Assembly (NCBI GenBank): GCA_934088535.1
Contig: CAKOJC010000013.1
Span: 1-32,114 of the forward strand
Source of the DNA: an uncultured Bacilli bacterium
GTDB taxonomy: Bacteria > Bacillota_I > Bacilli_A > RF39 > UBA660
Reading direction: 5' to 3'
DNA length: 32,114 nt
The translations under genes were made by a program, and so were the position numbers. How positions within the stretch are numbered: position 1 is the first letter of the stretch; each line of letters opens with the position of its first letter. Positions 1 through 9,009 of this stretch are shown piece by piece. The notes beneath the pieces are model-generated. The model saw nothing but the letters and a program-made list of their open reading frames with translations. It searched no databases and had not been told where the DNA came from.

Positions 1-35
1 ATGTATAATATGCTCGTTGAATAGGAGGGATAGAT

Positions 36-2138
36 ATGTTCAATATGAATAATGAAGAAAATGAAAACGTCTTAGAAAAATATGGACGTAATATAAATGA
101 AGATGTTAAGAATCATAAGATTGATCCTATCATCGGTCGTGATGATGAGATTCGTAGTATTACTAGAATTTTATCAAGAAAGACAAAAAATAATCCAGTT
201 TTAATTGGAGAACCTGGTGTAGGTAAAACTGCAATAGTAGAAGGACTTGCTCAAAGAATAGTTAGAGGAGACGTACCTGAAAGTTTAAAAAATAAAATTG
301 TATGGGAACTTAATATGTCTTCTTTAATAGCTGGTGCTAAATATAGAGGCGAATTTGAAGAAAGACTTAAAAAAGTACTTGATGAAGTCAAGAAGAGTGA
401 AGGAAATATTATCATGTTTATTGATGAGATTCACTTAATAGTTGGTACTGGAGCAGTTGATGGAGCTATGGATACAGGCAACATATTAAAACCAATGCTT
501 GCTCGTGGTGAAATACATGTAATAGGTGCTACTACTTTAAATGAATACAGAATGTATATTGAAAAAGATGGTGCTTTAGAACGTAGATTTCAAAAAGTTA
601 CTATTAGTGAACCTACTGTAGAAGACACTATAACAATACTTCGTGGCTTAAAAGAAAGATTTGAAATATATCATGGAGTTACTATTCAAGATAAAGCTCT
701 TGTAAGTGCTGCAACTCTTTCAAATAGATATATAACTGATAGATTCCTACCAGATAAAGCAATAGATTTAGTGGATGAGGCATGTGCTACTATAAGAGTA
801 CAAATGGATAGTGTACCAACTTCATTAGATGAAATAACTAGAAAAATATTAACTTTACAAGTAGAAAAAGAAGCATTAAAGAAAGAAAAAGATGAACTTT
901 CTATTAAGAGACTTGAAAAAATTGATGATGAACTTTATACATTAAAAGGAAAAGAACAAGAATTAAGTACTAAATGGAAAGAAGAAAAAGAAATTAATGA
1001 AGATATAAAGAAGGTTAAATCTGATATATCTAGATATACTTTTGAATTTGAAGAAGCTAAAAATAATTATGATTTAGAAACTGCTGCTAGAATTAAGAAT
1101 GGAACTTTACCAAAACTAGAACAAAAGTTAAATGAACTTACTAAAAAACGTAAAGAAGGTATTTTATCGGATACTGTTACTAGTGAAGATATTGGGGATG
1201 TTATTAGTAAGTGGACTAATATTCCATTATCTAAGTTAATGAGCAGTGAGAAAGAAAAAATACTTAATTTAGAAGAAAACTTGAAGAAACGTGTTAAGGG
1301 TCAAGACAATGCAATTAAGCTTGTTAGTGATGCTATAATTCGTTCTAGAAGTGGAATTAAAGATCCTGAAAGACCTATTGGTTCATTTATGTTCTTAGGT
1401 CCAACTGGAGTAGGTAAAACAGAAGTAGCTAGAAGTCTTGCATATGAATTATTTGATGATGAACATCATATGGTAAGAATAGATATGAGTGAATACATGG
1501 AAAAATATTCTGTGTCTAGATTAATTGGTGCTGCTCCTGGATATGTTGGATATGAAGAAGGTGGACAACTTACTGAAAAGGTAAGAAGAAATCCATATTC
1601 AATAGTTTTATTTGATGAAATAGAAAAAGCACATCCAGATGTACTTAACTTATTACTTCAAATACTTGATGAAGGAAGACTAACTGATTCAAATGGTAGA
1701 ACAGTTAACTTTAAAAATACTATTATAATTATGACTTCTAACGTTGGAAGTGAGTACATTATAAATGGTGAAGAAGATAAAGTTAGAGGTGAACTTAATA
1801 AATACTTTAGACCAGAATTCTTAAATAGACTTGATGAAATAGTTGTATTTAATAAACTTTCTAAGGATAATTTAAGTGAAATACTTGATAAAATAATTAG
1901 TGATATAGAACATAGATTAATAGATATCAATGTTAAAATTAAATTAACAGAAAATGCTAAAAAATATTTCATTGATAATGGTTATGATGAATATTATGGA
2001 GCAAGACCTCTTAAGAGACTTGTTAATAATAAACTTGAAACAATAATTGCCCATAAACTTATTAATAATGAAATAAAACAAAACACTGAAATAGTTGTTG
2101 ATTATAAAAATAATGATATAATTATTTCTAATGAGTAG
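36..2138 (+). CDS. clpB: ClpB disaggregase lacking the N domain
   Basis: AAA+ protein disaggregase; with DnaK it extracts polypeptides from aggregates in the cytoplasm. Visible are a first nucleotide-binding domain (Walker A GEPGVGKT at residues 58-65, Walker B IMFIDEIH near 126-133), a long coiled-coil M domain (about 265-385) and a second domain (GPTGVGKT near 455-462). The M-domain length, the motif ERFEIYHGV and the C-terminal YGARPLKR match ClpB rather than ClpC or ClpE, and I see no ClpP-binding loop. At 700 residues it lacks the usual ~150-residue N domain. This is not an artefact of the start choice: in-frame stops lie at 6-8 and 18-20, and a strong GGAGGGA site at 24-30 precedes the ATG. 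Mycoplasma ClpB proteins are similarly short. No CIRCE-type repeat is visible in the 35 upstream bases. The stop codon lies inside the terminator hairpin. Confidence 0.93.
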   Translation: MFNMNNEENENVLEKYGRNINEDVKNHKIDPIIGRDDEIRSITRILSRKTKNNPVLIGEPGVGKTAIVEGLAQRIVRGDVPESLKNKIVWELNMSSLIAGAKYRGEFEERLKKVLDEVKKSEGNIIMFIDEIHLIVGTGAVDGAMDTGNILKPMLARGEIHVIGATTLNEYRMYIEKDGALERRFQKVTISEPTVEDTITILRGLKERFEIYHGVTIQDKALVSAATLSNRYITDRFLPDKAIDLVDEACATIRVQMDSVPTSLDEITRKILTLQVEKEALKKEKDELSIKRLEKIDDELYTLKGKEQELSTKWKEEKEINEDIKKVKSDISRYTFEFEEAKNNYDLETAARIKNGTLPKLEQKLNELTKKRKEGILSDTVTSEDIGDVISKWTNIPLSKLMSSEKEKILNLEENLKKRVKGQDNAIKLVSDAIIRSRSGIKDPERPIGSFMFLGPTGVGKTEVARSLAYELFDDEHHMVRIDMSEYMEKYSVSRLIGAAPGYVGYEEGGQLTEKVRRNPYSIVLFDEIEKAHPDVLNLLLQILDEGRLTDSNGRTVNFKNTIIIMTSNVGSEYIINGEEDKVRGELNKYFRPEFLNRLDEIVVFNKLSKDNLSEILDKIISDIEHRLIDINVKIKLTENAKKYFIDNGYDEYYGARPLKRLVNNKLETIIAHKLINNEIKQNTEIVVDYKNNDIIISNE

Positions 2139-2163
2139 TGACTTATAAATCACTACTTTTTTA
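2134..2163 (+). terminator. Terminator after clpB
   Basis: An 8-bp stem (AGTAGTGA at 2134-2141, TCACTACT at 2150-2157) is followed by a T-rich tract. It overlaps the clpB stop codon. Confidence 0.85.
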
Positions 2164-2175
2164 TTATAAAAATAT

Positions 2176-2203
2176 TTGATATGTGAAAATTATGTGTTAT
2201 AAT
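2176..2203 (+). promoter_or_regulatory. SigA-type promoter for zinc-ribbon membrane gene
   Basis: TTGATA at 2176-2181, a 16-base spacer and TATAAT at 2198-2203. The expected transcript start is about 20 bases before the AAAGGTGG ribosome binding site. Confidence 0.7.
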
Positions 2204-2231
2204 ATTTTTATAATAAAGGTGGTAAAAAGAT

Positions 2232-3212
2232 ATGAATAATAACTTAAATAATACTAAGATTTGTCCTAATTGTCAGGTAACAAACTTAGCAAATGCAAAA
2301 TTTTGTATTAAATGTGGTACAAATTTAGAAAATATTAATAATCAAGAGTCAACTCAAAGTGATAATATGAGTAGTCAATTTCAAAATAATAGTATAGATA
2401 ATAATATGAATGATATGAATAGCAATGTGAATAATAATTTAGATAATGGAATGAACAATAGTGCGAACAATGATATGAATGGTCAATTCCAAAATAGCAT
2501 GAATAATAATTTTAATAATTCATCTAACGTACAATCTAATAGTAACTTTAATAATAATCAGGTATCAGGTGGTAAATTAGATTATGTTAAGTATCTTTTA
2601 GGTTCATTTTTAAAACCATTTGATACATACAAGAATAATGAAAATGCTTTAGGAGATATTAAAAATTCGTCTATATTAGCGGCTATAGTAGTTGGTATAA
2701 TGACTGTTATTAGTTTACTTTCAACTATGTTATCTGCAGTTAGAAGTAAAAGTTATTTTTCAGGTAAGGTTACTTGGAATTGGGATAATTTAGGTAATGT
2801 AGAATATTTTAAAACAATTGGTTTAGATTTATTAATTTATGCTGGTGTTATTGCTGCGATAGCTGGTGTATATTATTTAGCAAGTTTAGTAATAAAGAAA
2901 AATGCTAAATTCTCAAATTTAATTGGTGCTGCTACTACTGCTGTTGTTCCTTTTGCTGCATGTTCTTTATTACTTTCACCAATACTATCAATGATATATT
3001 CTCCTCTTGGAATAGCCACTACTGTTGTTGGATTTGTATATGCTCTTGTTACATTAATAGAGTTAGTAAATGAAAATGTTAATATAGATAATAAGAATAC
3101 TAGAATATATTATCATTTAGTTTGTTTATCAATTGTAATCATTGTAGGTGGATTTGTAGCATATAAAGTGTTAGTTAATTCTATTTTTGGTGGATTAGAT
3201 AGTTTATTTTAG
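2232..3212 (+). CDS. Zinc-ribbon multi-pass membrane protein (Yip1-like)
   Basis: Membrane protein of 326 residues whose role I cannot assign. A short zinc ribbon is visible at the N-terminus (C11, C14, C25, C28). A low-complexity linker (about residues 35-112) follows, very rich in Asn with Met, Ser and Gln. The C-terminal half has about five hydrophobic segments beginning near residue 148, an arrangement resembling bacterial Yip1-like zinc-ribbon proteins. The ribbon is expected to be cytoplasmic. It has its own promoter, an AAAGGTGG ribosome binding site and a terminator. The next gene encodes another zinc-ribbon membrane protein, so the two may act together (inference). The Asn-rich linker is partly explained by the AT-rich genome but is well above the neighbouring proteins. 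Confidence 0.75.
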   Translation: MNNNLNNTKICPNCQVTNLANAKFCIKCGTNLENINNQESTQSDNMSSQFQNNSIDNNMNDMNSNVNNNLDNGMNNSANNDMNGQFQNSMNNNFNNSSNVQSNSNFNNNQVSGGKLDYVKYLLGSFLKPFDTYKNNENALGDIKNSSILAAIVVGIMTVISLLSTMLSAVRSKSYFSGKVTWNWDNLGNVEYFKTIGLDLLIYAGVIAAIAGVYYLASLVIKKNAKFSNLIGAATTAVVPFAACSLLLSPILSMIYSPLGIATTVVGFVYALVTLIELVNENVNIDNKNTRIYYHLVCLSIVIIVGGFVAYKVLVNSIFGGLDSLF

Positions 3213-3218
3213 TTAAAT

Positions 3219-3260
3219 AAAACTGAGTAAATTATTTTTATATAATCTACTCAGTTTTTA
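3219..3260 (+). terminator. Terminator after Yip1-like gene
   Basis: A 9-bp stem, AACTGAGTA (3221-3229) with TACTCAGTT (3248-3256), extended by AT pairs and followed by TTTTTA. Confidence 0.8.
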
Positions 3261-3280
3261 TTATGTTATGGAGAAAAGAA

Positions 3281-3925
3281 ATGAAATGTAATAAATGTGG
3301 ATTTGAAAATGAAAATAATTCTGAATTTTGTGCAAAATGTGGTAGTGTATTGCCTAAAAAAAATAAAAAATTATTTATAATTTTAGGAGTTATATTTTGC
3401 ATTATAGCTATAATTGTTTCTTATTTTGTTATAAGAAATTTAAAAAATAAATTTGATGATCCTTTTGAAAGTATAGATGAACTTTCTAAATTAGAAGACA
3501 ATACTGATGGATTTGGTGATAACTATAAAGAAATAACTTGTTATAGTAAAGAAGATTTATCTAGTGATGGAGAATATGATACTATACTGCAAATTAAAAT
3601 ATTTTTTGATGAAAATGATAAAGTAAATGATTTATATTTTAAAGGAACAAATAGAATACCTAATTATAATCCTGATGATACTAAATCACGATTAGCTAAA
3701 AAATTAATTGTTTTCACTGTAAAATATTTATCTGATGAATATAAAAAACAATTTATTAATTATAAATTGATGGTTGATGATAAAGACGATAAAATTACAT
3801 TTGTATTTAAAATAACAGATAATTATTATGAAGCAATAAATAATAATTTTTCAACCATAGTAGAGTCTAAAAATGATATATTGAATGCTTTTAAAGATCA
3901 AGGATATATTTGTAATCTTAAATAA
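3281..3925 (+). CDS. Zinc-ribbon single-pass membrane protein
   Basis: Protein of 214 residues with a zinc ribbon (C3, C6, C17, C20), a basic stretch, one transmembrane helix (about 31-51) and a C-terminal domain of about 160 residues, rich in Asp, Glu and Lys, probably outside the membrane. I do not recognise the outer domain. I chose ATG 3281 because GGAG at 3270-3273 is well placed before it and the product then begins directly with the ribbon; an upstream in-frame ATG at 3263 has no such site and lies just after the terminator. No clear promoter separates it from the preceding gene, so it may depend on read-through or on an unrecognised promoter. The ribbon-TM-outer-domain layout suggests a sensor or anchored protein, but there is no direct evidence. 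Confidence 0.7.
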   Translation: MKCNKCGFENENNSEFCAKCGSVLPKKNKKLFIILGVIFCIIAIIVSYFVIRNLKNKFDDPFESIDELSKLEDNTDGFGDNYKEITCYSKEDLSSDGEYDTILQIKIFFDENDKVNDLYFKGTNRIPNYNPDDTKSRLAKKLIVFTVKYLSDEYKKQFINYKLMVDDKDDKITFVFKITDNYYEAINNNFSTIVESKNDILNAFKDQGYICNLK

Positions 3926-3985
3926 AAATGAAGACATATATTTTAAAGAATAGATTTTTTTTTATTAAAAATAAGTAAATTATGG

Positions 3986-3991
3986 TATACT
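3986..3991 (+). promoter_or_regulatory. -10 element close to the ATP-grasp start
   Basis: TATACT lies 7-10 bases before the candidate starts GTG 3999 and ATG 4002, with a weak -35 (TATTAA, 3963-3968) at 17-base spacing. Transcription would begin at about the start codon. No Shine-Dalgarno sequence is visible, so the mRNA may be leaderless. Confidence 0.5.
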
Positions 3992-4001
3992 AAATGTAGT
4001 G

Positions 4002-5012
4002 ATGAATATGAAAAGTTTAATTTATAAAATAAAATGTTTTAAAGGTGGAACTATTAAAAGTATATTTAATATAGTAGGTAAGATACATAAGAAGACTCAT
4101 AAATGTAGATTATTTTTACTTATTGATATAGTTTTTTGTAGTGTAAAATATGGTAGTGGTCCTTATGATTATCAAGAGTTTGAGTTTTATAATTTGAATT
4201 CTAAAGAGAGAAAGACATACCTTACTAGAGTTAAGAATAATCAAATAGTTAAGATGTTTAATGATAAAGAAATATCTAAGAAATTTGATGATAAAGTAGA
4301 ATTTAATAAAATATTTAATGAATATTTAAAACGTGATTGGTTATATTTAGATAATAATTATGATGAGTTTGTTAAGTTTTGTGATCATAAAGATGACTTT
4401 ATTGCTAAACCTGTAGGTGGTAGCGGTGGCGAAGGAATAGAACTTATTAAAATAGATAAAAAGAAGCTTAAAAAGACTTATGAATATTTGGTTTTTAACA
4501 ATAAATTATTAGTTGAAGAAAAAATTATTCAAAATAAAGAGATTAGTAAACTTAATAAGACAAGTGTTAATACATTTAGAATAGTATCTTTCTTTGATGG
4601 TAAAGAAACTCATATACTAAATGTTGTGTTTAAGATAGGTAATGGTGGAGTTACTGATAACTTTTCTAGTGGAAGTATGTATACTTTTGTTCGTGATGGT
4701 AGGATAATAGTTCCGGCAATAGATAGAGATGATAATATATTTTATGAGCATCCAATTAGTAAGATTAAAATAGTTGGTTATGAGATACCTAATTATGATA
4801 AAGCAATAGATTTAGTGAAAAAGTGTGCTAAAAAGGTTCCAGAAGTAAAATATGTTGGATGGGATGTAGCAATTACTGAAAAGGACGCTGTTATTATAGA
4901 AGGAAATTGTTTTCCTGGAGTATATCAAATTAAACCAAGTTTTGTGGATGAAAAGATTGGACTTGTTCCAGTATTTGAGAAAGCAATGAAAATAAAGATA
5001 GATGAATTATAG
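4002..5012 (+). CDS. Sugar-transfer-associated ATP-grasp protein
   Basis: ATP-grasp ligase-fold protein of 336 residues resembling the sugar-transfer-associated ATP-grasp family (ATPgrasp_ST), found with capsule and cell-surface polysaccharide genes. The Gly-rich nucleotide loop [14 protein letters not shown] is near residues 134-147, and a metal-binding IIEGNCFPG segment is near 302-310. The N-terminal ~100 residues (basic, with one hydrophobic stretch) are typical of the family. The substrate cannot be inferred and no glycosyltransferase genes adjoin it. The start is uncertain: GTG 3999, ATG 4002 and ATG 4008 are all possible, none has a good ribosome binding site, and the -10 element sits immediately upstream. 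rnhB begins just after or slightly within its 3' end, so the two form an operon. Confidence 0.8.
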   Translation: MNMKSLIYKIKCFKGGTIKSIFNIVGKIHKKTHKCRLFLLIDIVFCSVKYGSGPYDYQEFEFYNLNSKERKTYLTRVKNNQIVKMFNDKEISKKFDDKVEFNKIFNEYLKRDWLYLDNNYDEFVKFCDHKDDFIAKPVGGSGGEGIELIKIDKKKLKKTYEYLVFNNKLLVEEKIIQNKEISKLNKTSVNTFRIVSFFDGKETHILNVVFKIGNGGVTDNFSSGSMYTFVRDGRIIVPAIDRDDNIFYEHPISKIKIVGYEIPNYDKAIDLVKKCAKKVPEVKYVGWDVAITEKDAVIIEGNCFPGVYQIKPSFVDEKIGLVPVFEKAMKIKIDEL

Positions 5013-5019
5013 AGGCAAT

Positions 5020-5613
5020 ATGAAAGAATTTGAGAATGAATTATATGAAAGTGGAATAAAATATATAGCTGGTATAGACGAAGTAGGTAGAGGACCTTTA
5101 GTTGGTCCTGTTGTTACTGCTGCTGTTATACTTCCAAGAGATTTTTATGATGAGAGAATTAATGATTCTAAAAAATTAACTGAGAAAAAAAGAGAACTAT
5201 TATATGATGTTATAATGGAAAATGCAGTTAGTGTAGGAATAGGTATTAGTAGTGAAGACGTGATAGATGAAATAAATATACTTGAAGCTACTAAGAGAGC
5301 TATGATAGAAGCAGTTAATAATTTAAGTATTAAACCAGAACACTTATTGATAGATGCAGTTAAACTTAATATAGATATACCACAAACATCTATAATAAAA
5401 GGGGATGCTAAAAGTGAAAGCATTGCTGCTGCTAGTATAATTGCTAAAGTAACAAGAGATAGAATGATGACAGAACTTGATAAAAAGCATCCAGAATATG
5501 ATTTTAAACATAATAAGGGATATGGAACAAAAAAACATATAGAAGCAATAGAAAAATATGGAATATTAAAGGAGCATAGAAAAACATTTGCTCCATGTAA
5601 TAAATATGTTTAA
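5020..5613 (+). CDS. rnhB: Ribonuclease HII
   Basis: Cleaves the RNA strand of RNA-DNA hybrids and nicks 5' of single ribonucleotides embedded in DNA, starting ribonucleotide excision repair. The 197-residue product carries the family motifs: [14 protein letters not shown] with the first catalytic Asp-Glu pair near the N-terminus, [15 protein letters not shown] with another acidic residue, [20 protein letters not shown], and the C-terminal [10 protein letters not shown]. Length is normal. I prefer ATG 5020 because AGAGG at 5011-5015 precedes it; an in-frame ATG at 5002 would overlap the ATP-grasp gene by 11 bases. It is cotranscribed with that gene. A new promoter for the glycine operon begins a few bases after its stop. 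Confidence 0.95.
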   Translation: MKEFENELYESGIKYIAGIDEVGRGPLVGPVVTAAVILPRDFYDERINDSKKLTEKKRELLYDVIMENAVSVGIGISSEDVIDEINILEATKRAMIEAVNNLSIKPEHLLIDAVKLNIDIPQTSIIKGDAKSESIAAASIIAKVTRDRMMTELDKKHPEYDFKHNKGYGTKKHIEAIEKYGILKEHRKTFAPCNKYV

Positions 5614-5616
5614 CTA

Positions 5617-5645
5617 TTGAAAACAAAAATAATATATGATAAAAT
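5617..5645 (+). promoter_or_regulatory. Extended -10 promoter of the glyS operon
   Basis: TTGAAA (5617-5622), a 17-base spacer and TAAAAT (5640-5645), with TG at 5637-5638 giving an extended -10. Transcription should start near 5652, fixing the 5' end of the T-box leader. Confidence 0.78.
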
Positions 5646-5651
5646 ACATTT

Positions 5652-5775
5652 ATTGAGCGATGATGGTGTGATGGTAAAGCACTTAGGCTATAGATTTAAA
5701 GTGATTCTTCTAGAATAAATAAGGTGGAACCGTCCTTAAGGACCCTTATGATGTTTTAGAAGTTTTTTATTTATT
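5652..5775 (+). promoter_or_regulatory. T-box riboswitch (glycine type), very short
   Basis: The T-box sequence AAGGTGGAACCG lies at 5721-5732. The antiterminator can be drawn in full: helix ATAAGG (5719-5724) with CCTTAT (5744-5749), a 7-base bulge TGGAACC, helix GTCC (5732-5735) with GGAC (5740-5743) and loop TTAA. The bulge TGGA would pair with a tRNA ending UCCA, as expected for tRNA-Gly. A small stem III is ATTCT (5704-5708) with AGAAT (5712-5716). The competing terminator appears to be an 11-bp helix, 5707-5717 with 5752-5762 (two G-U pairs), followed by TTTTTT. Only about 52 bases precede stem III, so stem I is minimal. Candidate specifier triplets are GGT (5665-5667 or 5673-5675) or GGC (5686-5688); I cannot decide which. 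Confidence 0.85.
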
Positions 5776-5786
5776 GGAGGGAAAAC

Positions 5787-6512
5787 ATGAAAATAGAAGG
5801 AATAAAACAATTAGATCAAAACTTTTATGAAACAATAACTGTTAGAGATGGAGTTATTAAAGTAAGTGGTAAGGTGTTAGATACAATGCATATGGATAAA
5901 GCATTTACTGATTCTTTACGAGGGAAAACTGATGAAGAGATAAGACTTGCTGTTATAGATTATTTTATGAGCTATAATAGACTTAATTTTGTATCAGATG
6001 ATTTTAGTAGATTAACTGGTTCTATTTATTATGTTGGATCTGAAAGTGGTAAATTACTAATAATAAATGATAAAGCAAGTGAAGAAGAAAAGTCAAAAAT
6101 ATTAAATAAATATATAAGGGATAGATATTATTTCTTATATAATCATCCAAGTGATGTTTATGGTTTAAATGTTAATTATAATGATACTAGTTCTTATTCA
6201 ATAACTAGAGGTGGAAGTGTTAAATTTAATTTGGCTCGTAGTAGATCTAAGTTACCAGAATATGAAGCTAATTTTATTGAAGAATTTCTAAATCAAGTGT
6301 TTGGTAATGAAATTATTATAGTAATTAAACCTAAAAAGGATGAAGAATACGCTACTAATTATAAGTTAGTTGGTAATGGTAAAAGTGTTATTCTTGGTAT
6401 GATGAATAAAGATGTACTTAAGAAAGTAGAAGAACACAATAAAAAATGTGAAAAGATGAAGAAAGAGAATGAAAATGCAAAGAAATTGCAATTTAAAATG
6501 GAGGGATTTTAA
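5787..6512 (+). CDS. Unrecognised protein, first gene of T-box glyS operon
   Basis: Soluble protein of 241 residues that I do not recognise. There is no signal peptide or membrane segment. The C-terminal ~35 residues are a Lys/Glu-rich helix ([23 protein letters not shown]), probably a coiled coil, and a repeated Tyr-rich segment lies around residues 110-135. It has an excellent ribosome binding site (GGAGGG at 5776-5781), and its stop overlaps the glyS start (TAATG), implying translational coupling. Being read from the glycine T-box, its expression should rise when tRNA-Gly is uncharged. That suggests a role linked to glycine supply or glycyl-tRNA synthetase, but nothing in the sequence names one. 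It is not an amino-acid transporter, having no membrane helices. Confidence 0.75.
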   Translation: MKIEGIKQLDQNFYETITVRDGVIKVSGKVLDTMHMDKAFTDSLRGKTDEEIRLAVIDYFMSYNRLNFVSDDFSRLTGSIYYVGSESGKLLIINDKASEEEKSKILNKYIRDRYYFLYNHPSDVYGLNVNYNDTSSYSITRGGSVKFNLARSRSKLPEYEANFIEEFLNQVFGNEIIIVIKPKKDEEYATNYKLVGNGKSVILGMMNKDVLKKVEEHNKKCEKMKKENENAKKLQFKMEGF

Positions 6513-7888
6513 TGGAAAAGAAAATAACTATGGAAGAACTTACTAATTATTGTAAGAATTATGGATATATCTTCCAAGGAAGTGAAATATATGGAGGACT
6601 TGCTAATACTTGGGATTTTGGTCCTTTAGGAGCAATACTTAAAAATAATATAAAAATGGCTTGGACTAAGAAATTTATTCAAGAAGATGTTAATAATGTT
6701 GCATTAGATTCAGCAATACTTATGAATCCTAAAACTTGGGAAGCTAGTGGACATTTAAAGACTTTTAGTGATCCACTTATTGATTGTAAACATTGTAAGA
6801 CTCGTCATAGAGCAGATAAATTATTAGAAGATTTAGGTGTAGAAGATGCGGGTAAATTTAGTAATGAAGAATTAATGAATTATATTAGAGAACATAAAGT
6901 AGTATGTCCTAATTGTGGAAGTAGTGATTTTACTGATATTAGAAATTTTAACTTAATGTTTAAAACATTTCAAGGTGTTACTGAAGATGCTAAAAGTACA
7001 GTATATTTAAGACCTGAAACTGCTCAAGGTATATTTGTTAATTTTAAAAACGTTGAACGTAGTATGAGACTTAAATTACCATTTGGTATTGGACAAATAG
7101 GTAAATCATTTAGAAATGAAATTACACCAGGTAACTTTATATTTAGAGTACGTGAATTTGATCAAATGGAACTTGAATTCTTCTGTAAACCAGGTACTGA
7201 ACTAGATTGGTTTAAACATTATAAAGAATATTGTAAGAACTTCTTATTAAGTCTTGGAATTAAAGAAGAAAATTTAAGACTTAGAGATCATGAAAAAGAA
7301 GAATTAAGTTTTTACAGTAATGCTACTACTGATATAGAATATAAATTTCCATTTGGATGGGGAGAACTTTGGGGAATAGCATCAAGAACTAATTATGATT
7401 TAAACCAACATATGAAAGTAAGTTGTCAAAGTTTAGAATATTTAGATCCAGAGACTAATGAAAAATATATTCCATATGTAATAGAACCATCACTAGGAGT
7501 AGAAAGATTATTCTTAACTGTATTATGTGATAGTTATCAAAAAGAAAAATTAAGTGATACTGATGAGAGAGAAGTATTAAGACTTCATCCTTTCTTAGCA
7601 CCTATAAAGGTAACAGTACTTCCTTTAGTTAAAAAATATCATAATGAAAAAGCGCAAGAAGTATATAAGAACTTATCTAAATACTTTATGTGTAGTTATG
7701 ATGAGACAGCATCTATAGGTAAACGTTATAGAAGAGCTGATGCAATTGGTACACCATTCTGTGTAACAGTTGATGATGAAACTATTAATAATGGAACAGT
7801 TACTGTTAGAGATAGAGACACAATGGAACAAGAAACTATAAAATTAGAAGATTTAAGAAATTATATAGAAAAAAGAATAGAATTCTAG
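6512..7888 (+). CDS. glyS: Glycyl-tRNA synthetase, dimeric type
   Basis: Class II aminoacyl-tRNA synthetase that charges tRNA-Gly with glycine in the cytoplasm. The 458-residue product is of the alpha2 (GRS1/GlyQS) type rather than the bacterial alpha2-beta2 type. Seen are the N-terminal core beginning [27 protein letters not shown], two CxxC pairs near residues 92-95 and 136-139 that could bind zinc, [12 protein letters not shown], motif 2 around [21 protein letters not shown], motif 3 EPSLGVERL, and a C-terminal anticodon-binding domain from about 365. It overlaps the preceding unknown gene by one base and is controlled by the T-box leader. A terminator follows directly. Length and motifs are normal. 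Confidence 0.96.
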   Translation: MEKKITMEELTNYCKNYGYIFQGSEIYGGLANTWDFGPLGAILKNNIKMAWTKKFIQEDVNNVALDSAILMNPKTWEASGHLKTFSDPLIDCKHCKTRHRADKLLEDLGVEDAGKFSNEELMNYIREHKVVCPNCGSSDFTDIRNFNLMFKTFQGVTEDAKSTVYLRPETAQGIFVNFKNVERSMRLKLPFGIGQIGKSFRNEITPGNFIFRVREFDQMELEFFCKPGTELDWFKHYKEYCKNFLLSLGIKEENLRLRDHEKEELSFYSNATTDIEYKFPFGWGELWGIASRTNYDLNQHMKVSCQSLEYLDPETNEKYIPYVIEPSLGVERLFLTVLCDSYQKEKLSDTDEREVLRLHPFLAPIKVTVLPLVKKYHNEKAQEVYKNLSKYFMCSYDETASIGKRYRRADAIGTPFCVTVDDETINNGTVTVRDRDTMEQETIKLEDLRNYIEKRIEF

Positions 7889-7909
7889 AAATTGTATAAT
7901 TTCTTTTTT
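7886..7909 (+). terminator. Terminator after glyS
   Basis: Stem AGAAATT (7887-7893) with AATTTCT (7898-7904), a 4-base loop and six T residues. Confidence 0.8.
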
Positions 7910-7954
7910 GTAGAAAATTGTCGATTTTTCTTGTTAAATTTATTTATTTAATTA

Positions 7955-7983
7955 TTGATACTAGTTTATTATTGTGTTAAAAT
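7955..7983 (+). promoter_or_regulatory. Extended -10 promoter of sepF-divIVA
   Basis: TTGATA (7955-7960), a 17-base spacer and TAAAAT (7978-7983), with TG at 7975-7976. Confidence 0.72.
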
Positions 7984-8015
7984 GATAATGTAGATGAGAA
8001 TAAGGAGGAAAACTT

Positions 8016-8402
8016 ATGGGATTTATTAATAACATATTTAAACCTGAAGATGATGATGAAGGTGTAGAAGAATATGAATCAAAAGAAATATCTAAGAGTA
8101 AAAAAGAAGAATATAGAAATAAAACTATTTTAGTTGAACCAAGAGCATTTTCTGAAGCACAACAAATAGCTGATTATTTAAAAGCTAAAAATCAAGTTGT
8201 TGTTAACTTTAAAAGAGTTACTTCAGATGTATCTAAGAGAATAATGGATTTTCTTAATGGTATAATTTATGCGATTGAAGGAACTATGCAAAAGTTAGGT
8301 CCAGGTATTGTTATTTGTGCTCCTAAAGGGTTTGAGATCGAAGGAAATATAACAGAAGAAGATACTAAAAAAACTAAAAAAGCAGATACAGGAGAATGGT
8401 AA
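8016..8402 (+). CDS. sepF: Cell division protein SepF
   Basis: SepF binds FtsZ and the membrane and helps assemble the division ring in Gram-positive bacteria. The 128-residue product has a short N-terminal segment (GFINNIFKPEDD, a likely membrane-binding amphipathic helix), an acidic/Lys-rich linker and the conserved SepF core from about residue 40 to 115 (ILVEPRAFSEAQQIADYLK, then VNFKRVTSDVSKRIMDFLNGIIYAIEGTMQKLG). It has a strong AAGGAGG site and its own promoter. divIVA follows within 35 bases, the arrangement seen in many Bacillota division clusters, although the usual ylm genes are missing here. Confidence 0.93.
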   Translation: MGFINNIFKPEDDDEGVEEYESKEISKSKKEEYRNKTILVEPRAFSEAQQIADYLKAKNQVVVNFKRVTSDVSKRIMDFLNGIIYAIEGTMQKLGPGIVICAPKGFEIEGNITEEDTKKTKKADTGEW

Positions 8403-8434
8403 TATAAAGTTTTAAAATATTAGAGGTGGAGCTT

Positions 8435-8884
8435 ATGAAAAAGTTCGATACTGTTTTTCGTGGCTATGATAAGTATCAAGTTCAAAAATGTTTAGATGAA
8501 ATAATTGGTAATTATGAACTTTTACTTAAGAAAAGTCAAAAAACAGAAGATGAAAATAAAAAATTAGTTGAACAAATTGCTTATTATCAAAAAATAGAAG
8601 ATACTATGAATAGAGCAATATACACTGCAGAAGCTGCTGGTGATCAAATAAAGAGTAGTGCTAGACGTGAAGCAGAGTCATTAGTTACAGAAGCACGTCA
8701 TAATGCAAGTAGAATAATAAATGATGCTCTATTAAAAGCAGAAAAAGCCCAAAACCATGCTGATCAATTAAAAAGAAATACTAATATTTTAAAACGTAGA
8801 TTAAGACAAATAATAGAAAATCAATTAGAAGTCATAGAAGAGATGGATAAAGTTGATTTTAATGATATTGATAATAAATACTAA
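8435..8884 (+). CDS. divIVA: DivIVA-family protein
   Basis: Coiled-coil protein that recognises curved membrane at septa and poles and recruits partners. The 149-residue product starts with the DivIVA lipid-binding domain (FDTVFRGYDKYQVQKCLDEI, the family's F-x-GY-x3-V pattern) and continues as a heptad-rich coiled coil to about residue 138. It is close to the usual DivIVA length or slightly short. ATG 8435 is preferred because GAGGTGG at 8423-8429 precedes it; the GTG at 8426 lies inside that site. It is cotranscribed with sepF, and the stop codon is buried in the terminator. A GpsB-like paralogue cannot be ruled out from the sequence alone. Confidence 0.88.
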   Translation: MKKFDTVFRGYDKYQVQKCLDEIIGNYELLLKKSQKTEDENKKLVEQIAYYQKIEDTMNRAIYTAEAAGDQIKSSARREAESLVTEARHNASRIINDALLKAEKAQNHADQLKRNTNILKRRLRQIIENQLEVIEEMDKVDFNDIDNKY

Positions 8885-8905
8885 GAATTATTCTTAGTAT
8901 TTTTT
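8877..8905 (+). terminator. Terminator after divIVA
   Basis: An 11-bp perfect stem (8877-8887 with 8891-8901), a three-base loop and a T-tract. Confidence 0.9.
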
Positions 8906-8971
8906 ATAATAAGTTTAAAAAATAAATTAAATGTAAATAGCATTTATAATCTTTTATATTGTGTTTTGTTG

Positions 8972-8980
8972 TGTTATACT
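8972..8980 (+). promoter_or_regulatory. Extended -10 element before first pilin-BspA gene
   Basis: TGTTATACT is an extended -10 without a convincing -35. The same element, followed by a closely similar downstream sequence, precedes the paralogous gene at 10182-10190. Confidence 0.6.
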
Positions 8981-9009
8981 AAATTATATATGATAGGAGT
9001 GATGATACT

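Noticed and set aside
1..24. ATG...TAG frame at the very start of the window, possibly the C-terminus of an upstream gene
   Set aside because: Only seven codons are visible, too few to support a coding call.
36..2138. ClpC or ClpE identity
   Set aside because: The M domain is of the long ClpB type and the sequence hallmarks fit ClpB; no ClpP-interaction loop was seen.
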